Shown: positions 25,850 through 35,598 of the stretch, in pieces
Position numbering within the stretch: position 1 is the first letter of the stretch
Layout: every line of letters begins with the position of its first letter
Assembly: GCF_000168715.1 (NCBI RefSeq)
Contig: NZ_AASE01000003.1
Location: 62,001 to 126,000, forward strand
Source: Chlorobium ferrooxidans DSM 13031
GTDB taxonomy: Bacteria; Bacteroidota; Chlorobiia; Chlorobiales; Chlorobiaceae
Reading direction: 5' to 3'
Length of the DNA stretch: 64,000 nucleotides
Translations under genes and position numbers: made by a program
Notes under the pieces: generated by a model
What the model saw: the letters and a program-made list of their open reading frames with translations, nothing else
Told to the model about the DNA's origin: nothing
Databases searched by the model: none

Positions 25850-26719
25850 ATGACCGAGCAGCCACCTATCAGAAATATCTCGTTTATCGGTCTCGGGTTG
25901 ATCGGCATGTCGCTCTTGCGGGCAATAAAGCTTTCGCCGCTTTCCCGTGAGAGTAAAATCTTTTTTCAGGGATTTGACCCATGCTTCACCGATAGTGACC
26001 GCACCACGGTTGAAGCACTCGGTCTTGACCGGTTTACCGCAGAGAAGTCTCTGCTCTACAGCGCCGACCTGATAATCCTTTCGGCTCCGGTCGAAATCAA
26101 CATCGCCCTGCTTGAGGAGATCAAACAGTTTGCGCCTCCCTCAACACTGGTCAGCGATGTATCAAGCACAAAGTCGCTGATCGCCCGTAAAGCACGGGAG
26201 CTTGAGCTGAACTTTATAGGCATGCACCCGATGGCCGGCAAGGAGCAGCAGGGATATCGTGAAAGCCACGAGGAGTTGCTGCATGGCCGGCGCGTGATCC
26301 TTTGTGACGACAAGGGCGTGCTCGAAGAGCCGAAAGGGCGATTCCTCATTGCACTGCTTGAGTCGGCAGGATGCACAACACTCTCGATGAACGCCGAAGA
26401 ACATGATCTCGTGGTTGCAAAAACAAGCCATCTGCCCCAACTGCTCTCGACCCTCCTGATGAATCACTGCGGCGATTCGATCAGCAAAACCGGACCGGGC
26501 TTTGCGACTCTGGCCCGGCTTGCAGGAAGCCCATGGCAGATCTGGCGGGACATTATTGCAACCAACAGTGACAACATTGCAGCGGAGCTTGACCGGTTTG
26601 CCGTCGAACTTACGGCCCTGTCAGAGGAAGTACGCTCTCTCAACCTTGAACAGCTTGAATCGCGCTTCGATGAAGCCAACCGGCTTTATCAAACCCTTAA
26701 AGAGATGAACCGCTCATGA
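25850..26719 (+). CDS. tyrA: Prephenate dehydrogenase family protein
   Basis: A 289-residue NAD(P)-dependent dehydrogenase that oxidatively decarboxylates prephenate (or arogenate) for tyrosine synthesis. The dinucleotide fold is [17 protein letters not shown]; other landmarks are [48 protein letters not shown] (catalytic His region) and [13 protein letters not shown]. No chorismate mutase or ACT domain is attached. The ATG at 25850 gives the family-typical beginning; an upstream ATG at 25799 overlaps pyrE. Its TGA overlaps the nadK ATG (ATGA). Confidence 0.92.
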   Translation: MTEQPPIRNISFIGLGLIGMSLLRAIKLSPLSRESKIFFQGFDPCFTDSDRTTVEALGLDRFTAEKSLLYSADLIILSAPVEINIALLEEIKQFAPPSTLVSDVSSTKSLIARKARELELNFIGMHPMAGKEQQGYRESHEELLHGRRVILCDDKGVLEEPKGRFLIALLESAGCTTLSMNAEEHDLVVAKTSHLPQLLSTLLMNHCGDSISKTGPGFATLARLAGSPWQIWRDIIATNSDNIAAELDRFAVELTALSEEVRSLNLEQLESRFDEANRLYQTLKEMNRS

Positions 26720-27573
26720 AATTTGCGATTGTTGTCAATGTTTCAAGGGAGAACGCACTTGATCTCGCCAGGGAGCTTGCCCTCTGGCTCGATAAACGGG
26801 GTGTCGAGTATGTTTTCGAAACCCTTTCAGCCGAAAAGCTGCATATAGCACGATCAGCGCCGATTGAGGAGCTGAACCGGCAGTGCGATGCATTCATCTC
26901 GCTGGGAGGGGATGGCACGCTGCTCTTCGCATCCCACTACGCCATGACCAAACCGGTTATCGGCGTCAATGTCGGCTATCTCGGTTTTTTAACGGAGTTC
27001 ACCCAGGCTGAAATGTTTTCGGCAATAGAAAAGGTTCTGAACAACACCTATACGATCCATAACCGCTCACAGCTTGAAGCCTCTCTTTCAATCGACGGGA
27101 ATGTACAGCAGTTACGGGCTTTGAATGATGTGGTGATTGAAAAGGGGGCCTATCCCCGCATTCCGACCTTTGTCATAAAGCTGGACGGGGAGCTGCTCAG
27201 CTCCTACCGCGCCGATGGCATCATCATTGCTACCTCAACCGGCTCAACAGCTTACTCCATGTCTGCCGGCGGACCGATCATCGCCCCGAAATCGAGTGTC
27301 TTTGTCATCACACCGATCTGCCCGCACATGCTGACCGTCCGGCCGATTGTTATCAGTGACGAAAAGATAATCGAAGTCTCTGTTGATGCTCCTGACGGGG
27401 AGTTTCCGCTCAACTGCGACGGCCATCTGGTCAGAATGCTTGACCCCCGCAAAGTGGTCACGATAAGAAAATCACCGGAACCGGTCCATCTCGTCGCCAA
27501 TGAAAAACGGGATTACTGCGAGATCCTGCGGACCAAACTGCTCTGGGGACGCGAGCATAATTTCGGCCTCTGA
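26716..27573 (+). CDS. nadK: NAD kinase
   Basis: NadK (285 residues) phosphorylates NAD to NADP. The family motifs are in place: [15 protein letters not shown] (GGDG), [31 protein letters not shown] with AGGPI, and LNCDGHLV. Standard bacterial length and cytoplasmic. It overlaps tyrA by 4 nt, so translation is coupled. Confidence 0.96.
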   Translation: MKFAIVVNVSRENALDLARELALWLDKRGVEYVFETLSAEKLHIARSAPIEELNRQCDAFISLGGDGTLLFASHYAMTKPVIGVNVGYLGFLTEFTQAEMFSAIEKVLNNTYTIHNRSQLEASLSIDGNVQQLRALNDVVIEKGAYPRIPTFVIKLDGELLSSYRADGIIIATSTGSTAYSMSAGGPIIAPKSSVFVITPICPHMLTVRPIVISDEKIIEVSVDAPDGEFPLNCDGHLVRMLDPRKVVTIRKSPEPVHLVANEKRDYCEILRTKLLWGREHNFGL

Positions 27574-27617
27574 GCGGGCACTTCTCACCTTCAATCCATT
27601 CGGCGCAACCGATCTTT

Positions 27618-29075
27618 ATGCGTAATACTATCAGTTCCGGCACTCTCCACCATCTCCTCGGCATTCCTGCTGAAACTCCGCTCAGCATTGAGGGGATGTG
27701 CCGCAAAATCAGGCCGGTCATCTACCCCGCACCTTTGCTCCCGGTTCGCCTTGAACAGTTCTGCCTTGCACTGGTTTCGGCGATGAAGTCACTGGAGATT
27801 ACCGTACTCTCTGAAGAGGAGGCCTCGGGCAGTGACGGGCGGTTCCTCCCCGGTACGGTTGTCTTTGCTCCGGGCTCTTTTACCGACGATATGCTCGCCA
27901 TCAACCGGGTTTCAACGCTCTACAACAATATCATTGTCGGCATCTACGACGAACCGCCGCCGCTTACCACCGAGGCCCTCCCGCAGGAGCGACTTGACGC
28001 AATAGTCGGCAGGCTTGCCCGCGACATGGTGCATATCCTGATCTTTGTCACCGACCGTTCATGGACCATCTGCACCATGAACGGGGGTGTCGTAACCTTC
28101 AACACGCCACTTCCTGCGGTGGAGGATGTCCGCTGCACGCTGGTGCCGAAACTTACGGCACAGGTTGTTCCTCCCAGACCTGAAGATCTTGATATGAAAC
28201 CTGGTGCGCTTGAGACCGACACACCTCTGTTTCGGACTGTGGGCAATGATTTTGCACAATGCAGCCGACTGTGGCGCGATAACCACTGCCTGCTCACCCA
28301 CACCTCCACCGCCGGGCTTGCATACCGAAGCGATTTTTACAAGCGGATCGTTGCCCGCTATCTCGACCAGCGCAGCGGTATGAGCTACGGATTCTTCGCC
28401 CGGCAGCTCCCGGTCGCGGTGCAGCCGGCAACCCTCTGCAGTGATGAAACAGGGAGTGAGGAGCGTGAAATTGAGAACGGAAGCACGGTGCGGATTCTGG
28501 CAGCAGGTAAAACCTTCCTTGTGCCGGTTCCGGAGGTGAGCGTTATCACAACCCGATCCGGATGCAGGAAGCATCATCTTGACCCTCAGCATGATCTGGT
28601 GGAAATCGGTATAAGCGGAGGCAGAGCATGGCTGAAGACCCCTGCTGGTGTTTCACCTTCGGGCGGCGCCAAGCCGTCGTTCGACACCCTGACTATTCTG
28701 GCCCACGCACTGGGAAATGCCATAACGGCGAGCATCCTCCTGAGACTCAGGCCGGATGCGCTCTTCCCGGTTCATCTTGGCCGCTACGGGGCATCCATGA
28801 CCCACTGGCATGACTACCCGGATATGGAGATGCTTCCGGAAGGGTACTATCTGCATGGAGCGGAGAATCCTCCTGTCTCCTGCTCTACGCCGCAATCAGC
28901 AGCCTACAGCCTGCTGGGGAAGATAGAGGCCCTTGAGCAGGCACTTGAAAACGGAGCAGAGTACCGGGGAGATGTGCACATTGAACCAAATCACGGCACC
29001 AATATTGTCGGCCTGCTCACTCTGGCGGAAACCGCAGTTATCCTCAATCCTGAAGCCGTAGCCGAAATCCGGTAA
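27618..29075 (+). CDS. Conserved hypothetical protein (485 aa)
   Basis: I do not recognise a family. It is a soluble protein with no signal peptide or clear membrane helix. Segments such as NIIVGIYDEPPPLT, RDMVHILIFVTDRSWTICTMNG and DTLTILAHALGNAITASILL suggest alternating alpha/beta structure; the C-terminal part contains LFPVHLGRYGASMTHWHDYPD, rich in histidine and aspartate, a possible metal site. Codon use matches the neighbours, so it is a resident gene, 44 nt after nadK and possibly in the same operon. No function is proposed. Confidence 0.8.
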   Translation: MRNTISSGTLHHLLGIPAETPLSIEGMCRKIRPVIYPAPLLPVRLEQFCLALVSAMKSLEITVLSEEEASGSDGRFLPGTVVFAPGSFTDDMLAINRVSTLYNNIIVGIYDEPPPLTTEALPQERLDAIVGRLARDMVHILIFVTDRSWTICTMNGGVVTFNTPLPAVEDVRCTLVPKLTAQVVPPRPEDLDMKPGALETDTPLFRTVGNDFAQCSRLWRDNHCLLTHTSTAGLAYRSDFYKRIVARYLDQRSGMSYGFFARQLPVAVQPATLCSDETGSEEREIENGSTVRILAAGKTFLVPVPEVSVITTRSGCRKHHLDPQHDLVEIGISGGRAWLKTPAGVSPSGGAKPSFDTLTILAHALGNAITASILLRLRPDALFPVHLGRYGASMTHWHDYPDMEMLPEGYYLHGAENPPVSCSTPQSAAYSLLGKIEALEQALENGAEYRGDVHIEPNHGTNIVGLLTLAETAVILNPEAVAEIR

Positions 29076-29136
29076 GATCGCTCCCGCCAACCCGTTGTCA
29101 TTTCGACCATTCCACATTTTTATCTCACCCTCCCCA

Positions 29137-29213
29137 TGTCATCCCGACTGAAAGGAGAGATCTCTTCTTCCGTATCTGTTCCAATCAGATTCCTCTCTTC
29201 GTTCGGAATGACA
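29137..29213. repeat. Palindromic dispersed repeat element
   Basis: A 77-nt element beginning TGTCAT and ending ATGACA whose two arms are imperfect inverted copies of each other (GTCATCCCGACTGAAAGGAG against the reverse of CTCTTCGTTCGGAATGAC). A half copy starting TTGTCATTTCGACC lies just before it (about 29095-29110), and another fragment is at 17804-17834. It fits the REP/MITE-like repeats found between genes in this and other phyla. Confidence 0.65.
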
Positions 29214-29229
29214 ACCGCCAACCAGCCAC

Positions 29230-29817
29230 TCAGCTCTCCGTTTCACTCTCCTCCTGAGGCTGCTCGGTGTAGATCCACTTTCCCTGCTGGGCGAGAATCA
29301 GTTCGATAATCTCCCGCAAACACCCATTACCGCCTTCATAACCGGCAATGTAGCCGACACGGTTTCTGAGATAATCAGCCCCATCAATCGGGGTAACGGG
29401 CAGGCCGGCTTTTGCAAGTACGGCAATATCGCCGATATCGTCACCGATGTATGCACACTCCTCGTCCGTGAGCCCGTGAGCATCACGGAAACTCTCGTAG
29501 GCCTTCAGAAGATCCCCTGAATTGAGCGAGAGATCGCTTACACCAAGATTTTCGAGCAGTGGCCGATAGGCTTCGGCATCCCGCCCGGAGATGACGGCAA
29601 TCATCAACCCCTGTTTCAATCCCTCCCTGATAGCCACGGCATCTCTTACCGAAATTGAGCAGAGCTCGCCTCCCCGGCTGTCAAAGGTGATCCTTCCGCC
29701 GTTGAGGACTCCGTCAACCGGAAAAACAACTGCCCGGACAATTTTGAGTGCCTGCTCTATGCGTGTTGATGGATCGGCCTGTGAAGGCTGCATCCCGAAA
29801 TATTGAAAACCGGCCAC
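29230..29817 (-). CDS. KdsC-like HAD protein lacking the nucleophilic aspartate
   Basis: A 195-residue C-type HAD protein closest to KDO-8-phosphate phosphatase. Matching parts are SVRDAVAIREGL, IAVISGRDAEA, YIGDDIGDIAVLAKAGLPV (Mg-binding aspartates) and GYEGGNGCLREIIELILAQQGK. Motif I, normally FDVDGVLTDG, reads FPVDGVLNGG (32-41): the nucleophile aspartate is proline (P33) while the second aspartate (D35) remains. By HAD chemistry this should abolish phosphatase activity. It lies 12 nt downstream of kdsA in the same direction, so it may be a structural or regulatory partner, with a true phosphatase elsewhere. Confidence 0.8.
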   Translation of the reverse strand: MAGFQYFGMQPSQADPSTRIEQALKIVRAVVFPVDGVLNGGRITFDSRGGELCSISVRDAVAIREGLKQGLMIAVISGRDAEAYRPLLENLGVSDLSLNSGDLLKAYESFRDAHGLTDEECAYIGDDIGDIAVLAKAGLPVTPIDGADYLRNRVGYIAGYEGGNGCLREIIELILAQQGKWIYTEQPQEESETES

Positions 29818-29829
29818 AGGTATAGTGGT

Positions 29830-30660
29830 TTAGAGTGAATGAAGCGACTGCACACACCGGTAAAGATGGAGCAGTTGTTTGACAATAGTTCCGAATTCAT
29901 CAAGAGCAACCTGTGTGGCTGCATCCGACAGTGCATTCGATGGATCGGGATGAACCTCGAAGAAGAGACCGTTCACCCCCGCTGCGACCGCCGCCCGTGC
30001 AAGAGGCATCATATACTGGCGCTCTCCGCCCGAAACACCATTGCCCGCGCCTGGAAGCTGAAGGCTGTGCGTTGCGTCATAGATGACCGGGTATCCTGAT
30101 TCAGCCATTTTGGCCAGACCACGGAAATCAACTACAAGATTGTGATAGCCGAAACTTGATCCCCGTTCGGTCAGCATGACCCTCTGGTTACCCGTCCCGG
30201 CCACCTTGGCAGCGGCAAGCGCCATATCTTCCGGGGCCATAAACTGCCCCTTCTTGATGTTGACGGCAAGCCCGCTCTCTCCGGCAGCAACAAGCAGTTC
30301 GGTCTGGCGGCAGAGAAAGGCCGGTATTTGCAGTACATCAACATAGCGGGAGGCAAGCGCAACATCCCTGGTTTCATGCACATCGGTCACTACCGGCATC
30401 CGGTAGGTAGTGCGGATTTCGTCAAGTATTTCAAGCGCCTCAACATCACCGATACCGGAGAAAGAGGAGCCGGAAGTGCGGTTTGCCTTGCGGTAGGAGC
30501 CCTTGAAAATAAAACCTACCCCTTCGGCTCTGCTGATACGCTGAAGCTCTTCGGCTGTTTTTACCGCCATTGCCCTGTTTTCGATCAGACAGGGTCCGGC
30601 AATAATGAGCGGAGCTGAGGAATCCGGAATGGAGAGTGAACCGATCGAGAACTTTTGCAC
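29830..30660 (-). CDS. kdsA: 3-deoxy-8-phosphooctulonate (KDO-8-P) synthase
   Basis: KdsA (276 residues) condenses phosphoenolpyruvate with arabinose-5-phosphate to KDO-8-phosphate for the inner core of lipopolysaccharide. Signatures are [27 protein letters not shown] (PEP-binding), [37 protein letters not shown] and [14 protein letters not shown]. The start codon is GTG. It is the first gene of a kdsA-kdsC-like pair and diverges from the short clpB gene. Confidence 0.96.
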   Translation of the reverse strand: MQKFSIGSLSIPDSSAPLIIAGPCLIENRAMAVKTAEELQRISRAEGVGFIFKGSYRKANRTSGSSFSGIGDVEALEILDEIRTTYRMPVVTDVHETRDVALASRYVDVLQIPAFLCRQTELLVAAGESGLAVNIKKGQFMAPEDMALAAAKVAGTGNQRVMLTERGSSFGYHNLVVDFRGLAKMAESGYPVIYDATHSLQLPGAGNGVSGGERQYMMPLARAAVAAGVNGLFFEVHPDPSNALSDAATQVALDEFGTIVKQLLHLYRCVQSLHSL

Positions 30661-30781
30661 GTTGTTACCCGTTATACTTTTATGGCTTAAAGCTCTATGC
30701 CTCTTGTGACTTTGATAATTTAAGCCTTAAATTTACAACAATATTTCTTATTCACAGTCCGTAATCAAATACCGGAAAACT

Positions 30782-32107
30782 ATGGGCATCGCTGATACGA
30801 AACAACGGCTGGAGGAGATTGAAAAACAGCTTGCAAATCTTATCGAGGAGCAGACTGTCATCAAGGCCCGGTGGGATAGCGAAAAAGAGCTGATACAGTC
30901 CTCCCGCACCCTTAAATCGCAGATAGAAGAGCTCCGGGTTCAGGCCGAGGAGTTTGAGCGTCAGGGCGATTATGGCAAGGTTGCAGAGATACGCTATGGA
31001 AAAATCGCACAGATTGAACATGATCTTGAAGAGAACCGCCTGAAAATTGAAGAGAAGAAGGCCGGAGGCGACCTGATCATGAAAGAGGAGATTGATGCGG
31101 AGGATATAGCCGATATTGTCTCCAAATGGACAGGAATACCGGTCAGCAAGATGCTGCAGGGTGAGCGCCAGAAGCTGCTCCTGATTGAACAGGAGCTGCA
31201 TAAACGGGTGATCGGGCAGGAGGATGCTGTCACTGCGGTCAGTGAGGCGGTAAAACGCTCCAGGGCGGGGATGGGGGACGAGAAGCGCCCTATCGGCTCC
31301 TTTATCTTTCTCGGGCCGACCGGTGTCGGCAAAACCGAGCTTGCCCGTGCTCTTGCCGACTATCTCTTTGATGATGAGGACTCCATGATACGCATCGACA
31401 TGAGCGAATATATGGAGTCCCACACCGTAAGCCGGCTGGTCGGAGCACCTCCCGGCTATGTGGGTTATGAGGAGGGCGGGCAGCTTACCGAAGCAGTACG
31501 GCGCAAACCATTTTCCGTTGTGCTGCTTGACGAGATAGAGAAAGCGCACCCGGACGTCTTCAACATCCTCCTGCAGATACTTGACGATGGACGCCTGACC
31601 GACAGCAAGGGACATACGGTGAACTTCAAGAACACCATCATCATCATGACCAGTAATATCGGCGCACAGATGATCCAGGCCGAGATGGGAAAACTCGATG
31701 GTGTAAACCGTGACGCTCTGCTTTCGGGCCTCCAGGAGAAGCTCTTCCAGCTGCTGAAACAGCAGGTGAAACCGGAGTTTCTCAACCGTATTGACGAGAT
31801 CATCCTCTTCACGCCGCTCACACGCGAAGAGCTGAAAAAAATTGTGATCATACAGTTCGACCGTATCAAAGAGACCGCAATGCGCCAGCGCATCAAACTG
31901 ACCATTACCGATGGTGCCCTTGAATGGGTTGCCAATGCGGGGTTTGACCCGGCATTCGGCGCCCGGCCTCTCAAACGGGTTATGCAGCGCAAGATCACCA
32001 ACAGGGTTTCGGAACTTATCCTCTCCGGAGCGGTAGAGGAGGGGGATGAGGTTGCCGTTGATCTCTCCGGAGGAGAGCTGACCATCACTGGTAATAAGGC
32101 CGGATAA
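30782..32107 (+). CDS. Short ClpB-like AAA+ protein (M-domain tail plus NBD2 only)
   Basis: A 441-residue AAA+ unfoldase corresponding only to the C-terminal half of ClpB. Residues 1-95 are part of the coiled-coil M domain ([20 protein letters not shown]); then come [12 protein letters not shown], Walker A GPTGVGKT (178-185), Walker [25 protein letters not shown] and the C-terminal D2-small domain ([16 protein letters not shown]). The N domain and NBD1 are absent, and the 121-nt upstream gap leaves no room for them, so this is a designed short form rather than a frameshift. It lacks a ClpP-binding IGF/L loop as far as I can see. A chaperone or ClpB-modulating role is likely. Confidence 0.88.
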   Translation: MGIADTKQRLEEIEKQLANLIEEQTVIKARWDSEKELIQSSRTLKSQIEELRVQAEEFERQGDYGKVAEIRYGKIAQIEHDLEENRLKIEEKKAGGDLIMKEEIDAEDIADIVSKWTGIPVSKMLQGERQKLLLIEQELHKRVIGQEDAVTAVSEAVKRSRAGMGDEKRPIGSFIFLGPTGVGKTELARALADYLFDDEDSMIRIDMSEYMESHTVSRLVGAPPGYVGYEEGGQLTEAVRRKPFSVVLLDEIEKAHPDVFNILLQILDDGRLTDSKGHTVNFKNTIIIMTSNIGAQMIQAEMGKLDGVNRDALLSGLQEKLFQLLKQQVKPEFLNRIDEIILFTPLTREELKKIVIIQFDRIKETAMRQRIKLTITDGALEWVANAGFDPAFGARPLKRVMQRKITNRVSELILSGAVEEGDEVAVDLSGGELTITGNKAG

Positions 32108-32125
32108 AAAGATACATTCAGTAGC

Positions 32126-32158
32126 CGGGGCCTGACTTGCATGGTGAAGCAGGCCCCG
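32126..32158 (+). terminator. GC-rich hairpin between short clpB and nagZ
   Basis: A 9-bp perfect stem (CGGGGCCTG with CAGGCCCCG), extended inward by CTT/AAG after a one-base bulge. No T-run follows on the plus strand, so it may partly terminate or protect the clpB transcript. Confidence 0.45.
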
Positions 32159-32207
32159 TAAGATGAACAAAAAACCCGTTAACTCCCTTGCTGCAACACC
32201 GACATTC

Positions 32208-33332
32208 ATGAAAAAAAGCTTTCTGACGGTTGCAGCGCTCTTCCTGCTGCTTACCTGCTCCCTTCCGGCGTTCGCTTCCGAGAGAACGGACAGCCTTGCC
32301 ATAAAAATCGGCCAGATGGTGATGATCGGCTTCAGGGGACTCTCGGTGGCAGAATCTCCCGGCATTGCTGAAGATATCCTTGAACGTCGGATCGGCGGCG
32401 TTGTGCTCTTTGACTATGACGTTCCACTGCACGCACCATCCAGAAACATCAGCAGCCCTGAACAGCTCTCGCTCCTGACGCTTGAACTGCAAAAGCTCTC
32501 GGCCATCCCCCTCCTGATCGGTATTGACCAGGAGGGAGGAAAGGTCAACCGCCTCAAGCCGAAGTTCGGATTTCCCCCGAGCGTTTCGGCTGAGCATCTC
32601 GGAACCCTCAACAATCCCGACAGCACAACCACCGCTGCCGCCCTGACGGCCCGGACATTGCAGGCAATGCATATCGGGCTGAATTTTGCCCCGGTAGCTG
32701 ATCTGAATGTCAATCCGGACAATCCGGTTATCGGAAAGCTCGGGCGAAGCTTTTCGGGTGATCCTGAGATTGCCGTCCCGAATATCCGGCTGACGGTCAA
32801 AACCTTCAACCGCGAGGGTATCATTGCCACTCTGAAGCATTTTCCGGGGCACGGCAGTTCAACGACCGATACGCACAAGGATTTTACCGATATAACGAAC
32901 AGCTGGTCCGAGAAAGAGCTTGAGCCCTACCGCGCCATGATTGCGTCCGGTTACCGCGACGCGATCATGACCGCGCATGTCTTCAACGCAAAACTTGATC
33001 CGATCTATCCGGCAACGCTTTCAAAATCAACCATCACCGCTCTTCTCCGCAAAAAGCTCGGATTCAGGGGTGTGGTTATCAGCGACGATATGCAGATGAA
33101 GGCCATCGCAGACCGTTACGGGCTTGAAGAGGCCATCCGGCTGGCCATTGATGCCGGTGTGGACCTTCTGCTCTTCGGCAACAACACCTCATGGGACCCG
33201 GAAATTGCCACGAAGGCAACGGAAATTATCCGATCCCTTGTTGAGAAAAGAGTGGTAACACCCCGACGTATCGACCTGTCTTACCGGAGAGTCATGGAGC
33301 TTAAAAAACAGTACCTCAAACCCCGCACATGA
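32208..33332 (+). CDS. nagZ: Secreted GH3 beta-N-acetylhexosaminidase (NagZ-like)
   Basis: A glycoside hydrolase family 3 enzyme of about 374 residues that removes N-acetylglucosamine from muropeptides. The signal peptide is KKSFLTVAALFLLLTCSLPA with cleavage after AFA, so it acts in the periplasm, unlike cytoplasmic NagZ of E. coli. The N-acetylglucosaminidase signature KHFPGHGSSTTDTHKD includes the His/Asp general acid-base pair, and VVISDDMQMKA holds the nucleophile aspartate. I take ATG 32208, which begins the signal peptide; ATG 32163 would add 15 residues. Its TGA overlaps the sixA start by 4 nt. Confidence 0.88.
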   Translation: MKKSFLTVAALFLLLTCSLPAFASERTDSLAIKIGQMVMIGFRGLSVAESPGIAEDILERRIGGVVLFDYDVPLHAPSRNISSPEQLSLLTLELQKLSAIPLLIGIDQEGGKVNRLKPKFGFPPSVSAEHLGTLNNPDSTTTAAALTARTLQAMHIGLNFAPVADLNVNPDNPVIGKLGRSFSGDPEIAVPNIRLTVKTFNREGIIATLKHFPGHGSSTTDTHKDFTDITNSWSEKELEPYRAMIASGYRDAIMTAHVFNAKLDPIYPATLSKSTITALLRKKLGFRGVVISDDMQMKAIADRYGLEEAIRLAIDAGVDLLLFGNNTSWDPEIATKATEIIRSLVEKRVVTPRRIDLSYRRVMELKKQYLKPRT

Positions 33333-33826
33333 AAACCATCTGCCTTGTCCGTCATGCAAAATCAAACTGGGCGGATGCTCAGACAGGCGATTTTGACCGG
33401 TCTCTGAACAGTCGGGGAGAGCACACCGCTTCACTCATGGCCGCAATGCTGAAGGCAATGGGAGTAGCCGCCGATCTTGTCATCTCCAGTCCGGCAAACA
33501 GGGCTATCTCTACAGCAGAGCTCTTCTGTGAAATCCTTGATTACCCGAAGGAGAAGATCGTCAGGCGAATGGAGATCTACGAGGGAAGGGCTGACCAGAT
33601 TCTTGCCATCATACAGGAGATGGCCGAAAGTGTCGAAACAGCCGTGATCTTCGGGCACAATCCGACCATTACGGAGTTTGCAAACCTGCTTTCAGCTGCT
33701 CACATGGAGAGTATGGAGACCTGCGGCATGGTAAGGATCGATCTGGAGATCGCGATGTGGAAGGATGCGGCTTACGGCAAGGGGAAAAAGGTCTGGTATG
33801 AGTACCCGAAGCGTAAAACCGATTAA
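33329..33826 (+). CDS. sixA: SixA-family phosphohistidine phosphatase
   Basis: A 165-residue histidine phosphatase. The RHG-type motif is LVRHAKSNW (R8-H9), and the second catalytic histidine is in [12 protein letters not shown]. SixA removes phosphate from the HPt domain of ArcB and from the PTS protein NPr in E. coli; the partner here is unknown. It overlaps the preceding nagZ by ATGA and the facing gpsA by 4 nt at the stop codons. Confidence 0.88.
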   Translation: MKTICLVRHAKSNWADAQTGDFDRSLNSRGEHTASLMAAMLKAMGVAADLVISSPANRAISTAELFCEILDYPKEKIVRRMEIYEGRADQILAIIQEMAESVETAVIFGHNPTITEFANLLSAAHMESMETCGMVRIDLEIAMWKDAAYGKGKKVWYEYPKRKTD

Positions 33827-34824
33827 TCCCGTTCCGATTTGGGATCACGGGTCATGAGCTCAAAAATAGCCTGCCGGGCAGGCTTGCGTTCAAAGAGCAT
33901 CTCATAGACCGCCTGGGTAATAGGCATTTCAACTCCGAGTCTGCTGCTGAGATCATAAACCGCTTTTGAGCTGAGCACACCCTCTGCAACCATATTCATC
34001 TGGCTGATGATATCATCAAGTGTGCGGCCCCGGCCTATCTCTTCGCCGACATAACGGTTTCTGCTGTGGCGTGAGAGGCAGGTAACAACCAGATCGCCGA
34101 TCCCCGAAAGTCCGGAGAGGGTGACAGGATCCCCTCCAAGCCGTATGCAGAGCCTTGAGATTTCGGCAAGTCCTCTCGTGATAATTGCCGCCTTGGCGTT
34201 ATCTCCATACCCTATGCCATCGGAGATACCGGCAGCAATCGCAATGATGTTCTTGACCGAACCGGCGGTTTCAACCCCGATGATATCGTTATTGACATAG
34301 ACACGGAACATGTTGGTACGAAAGAGCTCCTGCACAATCTCAGCCGTCCGTAGCGACGGTGAGGAGGCAACCACGGTCGTGGGCTGCTCTTTTGCTACCT
34401 CTTCGGCATGGCTCGGTCCATAGAGCGCTGCAACCTGTGCGGGCTTCAGAGAGGGGAGCACTTCAAGCAGAACTTCCGACATCCGCTTACCCGTTCCAAC
34501 CTCGATACCCTTGGCAACATTGACCAGAATTTTACCGTCGAGTGACGTCGTACAAAAACCGGTAACCGTCTCCCGCAACGCCTGGGATGGCACGGCCGTA
34601 ACGATCACTTCGGCCCAGGAGATCAGTTCAGGAAGGAGATCGGCAACATCAAGTGAGTCCGGAAAAGCCACGCCCTTCAGATAGCGTTGATTTTCACGCT
34701 CCGCCCTGAGCTTTGCCGAGAATTCCGGGCGGTGCGCCCAGAGGCGGACAGGATAACCTTTCGAAGCAAGAAGTACGGCAAGTGTGGTGCCCCAGCTTCC
34801 GGCACCAAGTACAGCAATATTCAT
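33823..34824 (-). CDS. gpsA: Glycerol-3-phosphate dehydrogenase [NAD(P)+]
   Basis: GpsA (333 residues) reduces dihydroxyacetone phosphate to sn-glycerol-3-phosphate, the backbone for phospholipids. The N-terminal Rossmann motif is [58 protein letters not shown] (catalytic Lys) and [12 protein letters not shown] follow. It lies 15 nt after plsY, which uses its product. Its stop overlaps that of sixA on the other strand. Confidence 0.96.
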   Translation of the reverse strand: MNIAVLGAGSWGTTLAVLLASKGYPVRLWAHRPEFSAKLRAERENQRYLKGVAFPDSLDVADLLPELISWAEVIVTAVPSQALRETVTGFCTTSLDGKILVNVAKGIEVGTGKRMSEVLLEVLPSLKPAQVAALYGPSHAEEVAKEQPTTVVASSPSLRTAEIVQELFRTNMFRVYVNNDIIGVETAGSVKNIIAIAAGISDGIGYGDNAKAAIITRGLAEISRLCIRLGGDPVTLSGLSGIGDLVVTCLSRHSRNRYVGEEIGRGRTLDDIISQMNMVAEGVLSSKAVYDLSSRLGVEMPITQAVYEMLFERKPARQAIFELMTRDPKSERD

Positions 34825-34839
34825 CGGATAATCAGGCCG

Positions 34840-35547
34840 TTATGCACGCCTGCCGAATGTCAGACGGTTCTCCGTACCGGAAAGCAGCCTTCTGATATTG
34901 GCCCTGTGCGTGTAAAGAATGGCAAGCGCGACAATAAGCCCGAAAATCATAAGGTGATAGTCGAGGCTGTCATGGAAGGAGAGTGGGGATCCGAAAAGCC
35001 TGATATAGTAGTCAAGGCCGCCGCCAAGCTCAAAAATATACTTGCGGATGGCAATGATAAGCGGAAAGGCAAGTGCCGCAAGAATGGAGGCTACCGAGAC
35101 ATACCTTGAAACGTAGACGGTCAGCAGAAAAATAGCGACAACGATCAGCATGCTTACCGGTGCAATGCCGATCAGCATCCCGGCGGCAGTGCTGACACCC
35201 TTGCCACCCTTGAAACCGGCAAAGACTGTAAAGACATGGCCGATTACCGCACACATCCCGGCCAGAAGCCTGAGAGCAACCTCATTCATATCGGGAAAAT
35301 TACCGATCGGGTGCTCCCGGAAAAAAGCGACAACAGAAACCGCGGCAATAACGCCCTTGACAATATCAATAAGCGTAACCGTCAGACCGGCCTTCCAGCC
35401 GAGTACACGAAAGGCATTGGTACCTCCGGCATTTCCGCTGCCGAAGTCCCTGACATCAATACCCTTGAGCATCTTTCCCGCCATAATGCTGGTAGGGATG
35501 GATCCGATGAGATAGCTCACCGCTAAAATGGCAAGTAAAGTCACCAT
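34840..35547 (-). CDS. plsY: Acyl-phosphate glycerol-3-phosphate acyltransferase PlsY
   Basis: PlsY (235 residues) is an integral membrane enzyme that moves the acyl chain from acyl-phosphate to glycerol-3-phosphate. The three family motifs are [36 protein letters not shown] and [18 protein letters not shown]. About six to seven hydrophobic helices are visible. The C-terminus carries an extra ~25 residues compared with typical PlsY. First gene of a plsY-gpsA pair. Confidence 0.95.
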   Translation of the reverse strand: MVTLLAILAVSYLIGSIPTSIMAGKMLKGIDVRDFGSGNAGGTNAFRVLGWKAGLTVTLIDIVKGVIAAVSVVAFFREHPIGNFPDMNEVALRLLAGMCAVIGHVFTVFAGFKGGKGVSTAAGMLIGIAPVSMLIVVAIFLLTVYVSRYVSVASILAALAFPLIIAIRKYIFELGGGLDYYIRLFGSPLSFHDSLDYHLMIFGLIVALAILYTHRANIRRLLSGTENRLTFGRRA

Positions 35548-35598
35548 AAACGTTACTGATTATTGCTGTGTGACAAAAAAATAACGCAAAAAATGCCC

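Noticed and set aside
30752..32365. A 537-codon minus-strand frame opposite the short clpB gene and nagZ start
   Set aside because: Antisense shadow; it crosses a hairpin and the beginning of a second gene, and the peptide has no domain.
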